From Shinisaurus crocodilurus (Eukaryota > Chordata > Lepidosauria > Squamata > Shinisauridae): a stretch of DNA of 64,000 bases. A model generated the notes under the pieces. That model saw only the letters and a list, made by a program, of their open reading frames with translations, was not told where the DNA came from and did no database searches. Shown here piece by piece: positions 62,776 through 64,000 of the stretch (position 1 is the first letter of the stretch; every line of letters starts with the position of its first letter). Made by a program: the position numbers and the translations under genes. The stretch is from the NCBI GenBank assembly GCA_021292165.1, contig JAHFWL010000433.1, positions 65,001 to 129,000 on the forward strand, written 5' to 3'.

Positions 62776-64000
62776 TGTTATAAGAAGAACAAAGGCCTTT
62801 GTTTATTTCAATGCCCTTAATAGGGAAGAAGGAACAATAAATTCAGTGGGACTTGCATCCAAGTAAACATGCTTAGGATCATGTTCCATGAATGGTATAG
62901 AAATTATAATAATAGTATTTCTGAAAGCAGTGGGTGCTGTATTTAAAGTACTAGTCTACAATAGCGTACCTAAGACCACTTACTCAGGATAATCCTACCA
63001 AATTTCATGGCCACTCTGGTGTAAGTGATTTGACAATTACTATTAATGTGCCCCATATATGCGAATCCAATGCTGCTGTTTTTGACAACTTTTTTCTTAA
63101 CTGTTGCATGTGTGTATAAAGGTCCAAGCCTTCATACCTATGCCAGGTTTGTCTTGTGTACAGTAGCATTTACAATATCAGGGCTGTGGCTAGATTATGC
63201 AAATATCAGGGAGGATAAAGCTATTGTTGTAGACACTTCTGCCCACGAGGAAGGTATCATTTCAGTGACATTTAAAACATGATCTTAAGCATATTTACTC
63301 AAAAGTTAATCCCACTGGGGCTTGCTCCCAAGTAAGTTTGCAATAGGGTTGTAGTTTACTTCTGCAGGTGCACGTCTGGATTCAGAGGCTTTTGTTCCTC
63401 CTTACCATTCTGTTAAATAATGCATAGATGCTTAACTTCTATTCCTTAAAATATTGGGAAAATCCAATAACATTCGCAATCCTTTCTTCAAAGGAATAAA
63501 GCAACACTTGGCTCCTACATAACTATTTTTAAAACCAAGGAATTCAAAATTAATGCTAATAGTCTGTTCTTACCTGTTGTCTTTCTCTTGTTCCCTGCTG
63601 ATATGGAAAGTGAGTGACCTTTCCATAGTTTTTCTGGGTTTCAGGTAGGTGGTCTACTCTGAGGGCCAAGAATGAGAGGAAAGGTAGTGTGTAAAATGTT
63701 TAAGAGCTTAGAAGGAAGTATCTGATTCCAATTTCGGGTATCCAGTGCCCTGCCAGGCTGTTGCTGCCAGAATGGGAGGAGGCTGGAGGCACTTTTTTGC
63801 CTGTCTGTCCCTGTTTTTACATTTTTGAGCCCATCTAGAGGAGTCGTGCTGGTGGGGGCTGAGCCGGGACTGGAGAGGCCATAGGATTTCTCGTATCGAG
63901 GCCTGTCCCCTCTTCTCCCGCCAGAACACCCCCTTCCCTCTGAGGTTGCATCTGCGAGCTCTGGAAGCAGCCGATGTGGTTCTTTCTGTGGCAGCTGCAA
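62776..64000. other. unassigned stretch at the window end
   Basis: Contains two AGTAAACATGC / CCCAAGTAAGTTTG motifs of the squamate GGGACTTGC repeat (62,835-62,890 and 63,280-63,355). From 63,700 the DNA is GC-richer with a long minus-strand frame running off the edge. It shows no recognisable domain, so I do not call a gene. Confidence 0.4.

Noticed and set aside
63641..64000. 119-codon minus-strand frame at the window edge
   Set aside because: It is open but has no recognised domain and no splice or codon evidence, and it is cut by the window. The GC-rich composition explains it.

Overview
This window is vertebrate nuclear DNA, most likely from a squamate reptile and probably a lizard. I infer this from the repeats: 5S-rRNA-derived SINEs with a CR1-type tail, tRNA-Ala-derived SINEs, L2/CR1 and L1 LINEs, solo LTRs, and a very dense population of short hAT transposons and foldback elements. 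It is intergenic or intronic sequence. I see no rRNA or tRNA gene, no CRISPR array and no operon. The only plausible host coding sequence is one short exon at 52,727-52,854, with an acceptor, an ATG, 33 codons and a GTAAGT donor.

Layout. 1-5 kb: two diverged copies of a hairpin-rich repeat, a solo LTR with a perfect 5-bp target duplication, and several palindromic hAT MITEs. 5.4-6.8 kb: an L2-like LINE remnant (minus strand). 7.5-11.5 kb: nested transposons, including a Tigger-type MITE and a hAT element with an internal triplication. 12-21 kb: CR1, SINE and L2 tails, a 194-bp palindromic hAT element, and a long non-repetitive AT-rich stretch. 20.5-23.4 kb: fragments of two LINE polymerases. 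25.06-31.69 kb: the most unusual object here, a 6.6-kb composite with the order A1-X-B1-A2-Y-B2, in which the two A copies and the two B copies are virtually identical. On the minus strand this is the split-direct-repeat order of PAT/Ngaro-type tyrosine-recombinase retrotransposons. Its internal region encodes no recognisable protein. It holds a roughly 1.04-kb duplication, an AT-rich block and a CpG-rich array of roughly 150-170-bp degenerate repeats.

36.55-42.34 kb: a full-length L1 on the minus strand with a 16-bp target duplication, an intact ORF1, an ORF2 broken by four frameshifts, and a YY1-like site just inside its 5' end. 45.8-48.2 kb: a second copy of a 444-bp hAT element, then a three-level nest (5S-SINE, solo LTR, LINE) and a TGGCCAC-ended MITE. 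50-56 kb: more MITEs, the candidate exon, an L2 tail, and a decayed hAT with a transposase C-terminal fragment and dense CGAGTC subterminal repeats. 56-64 kb: a probable LTR, 5S-SINEs, a Tigger-type MITE, foldback elements and unassigned DNA.

The target-site duplications and nesting give a relative insertion history at more than ten places. At least nine insertion sites of the palindromic MITE family show a central TA in an 8-bp duplication, the preference known for Buster-type hAT transposases.
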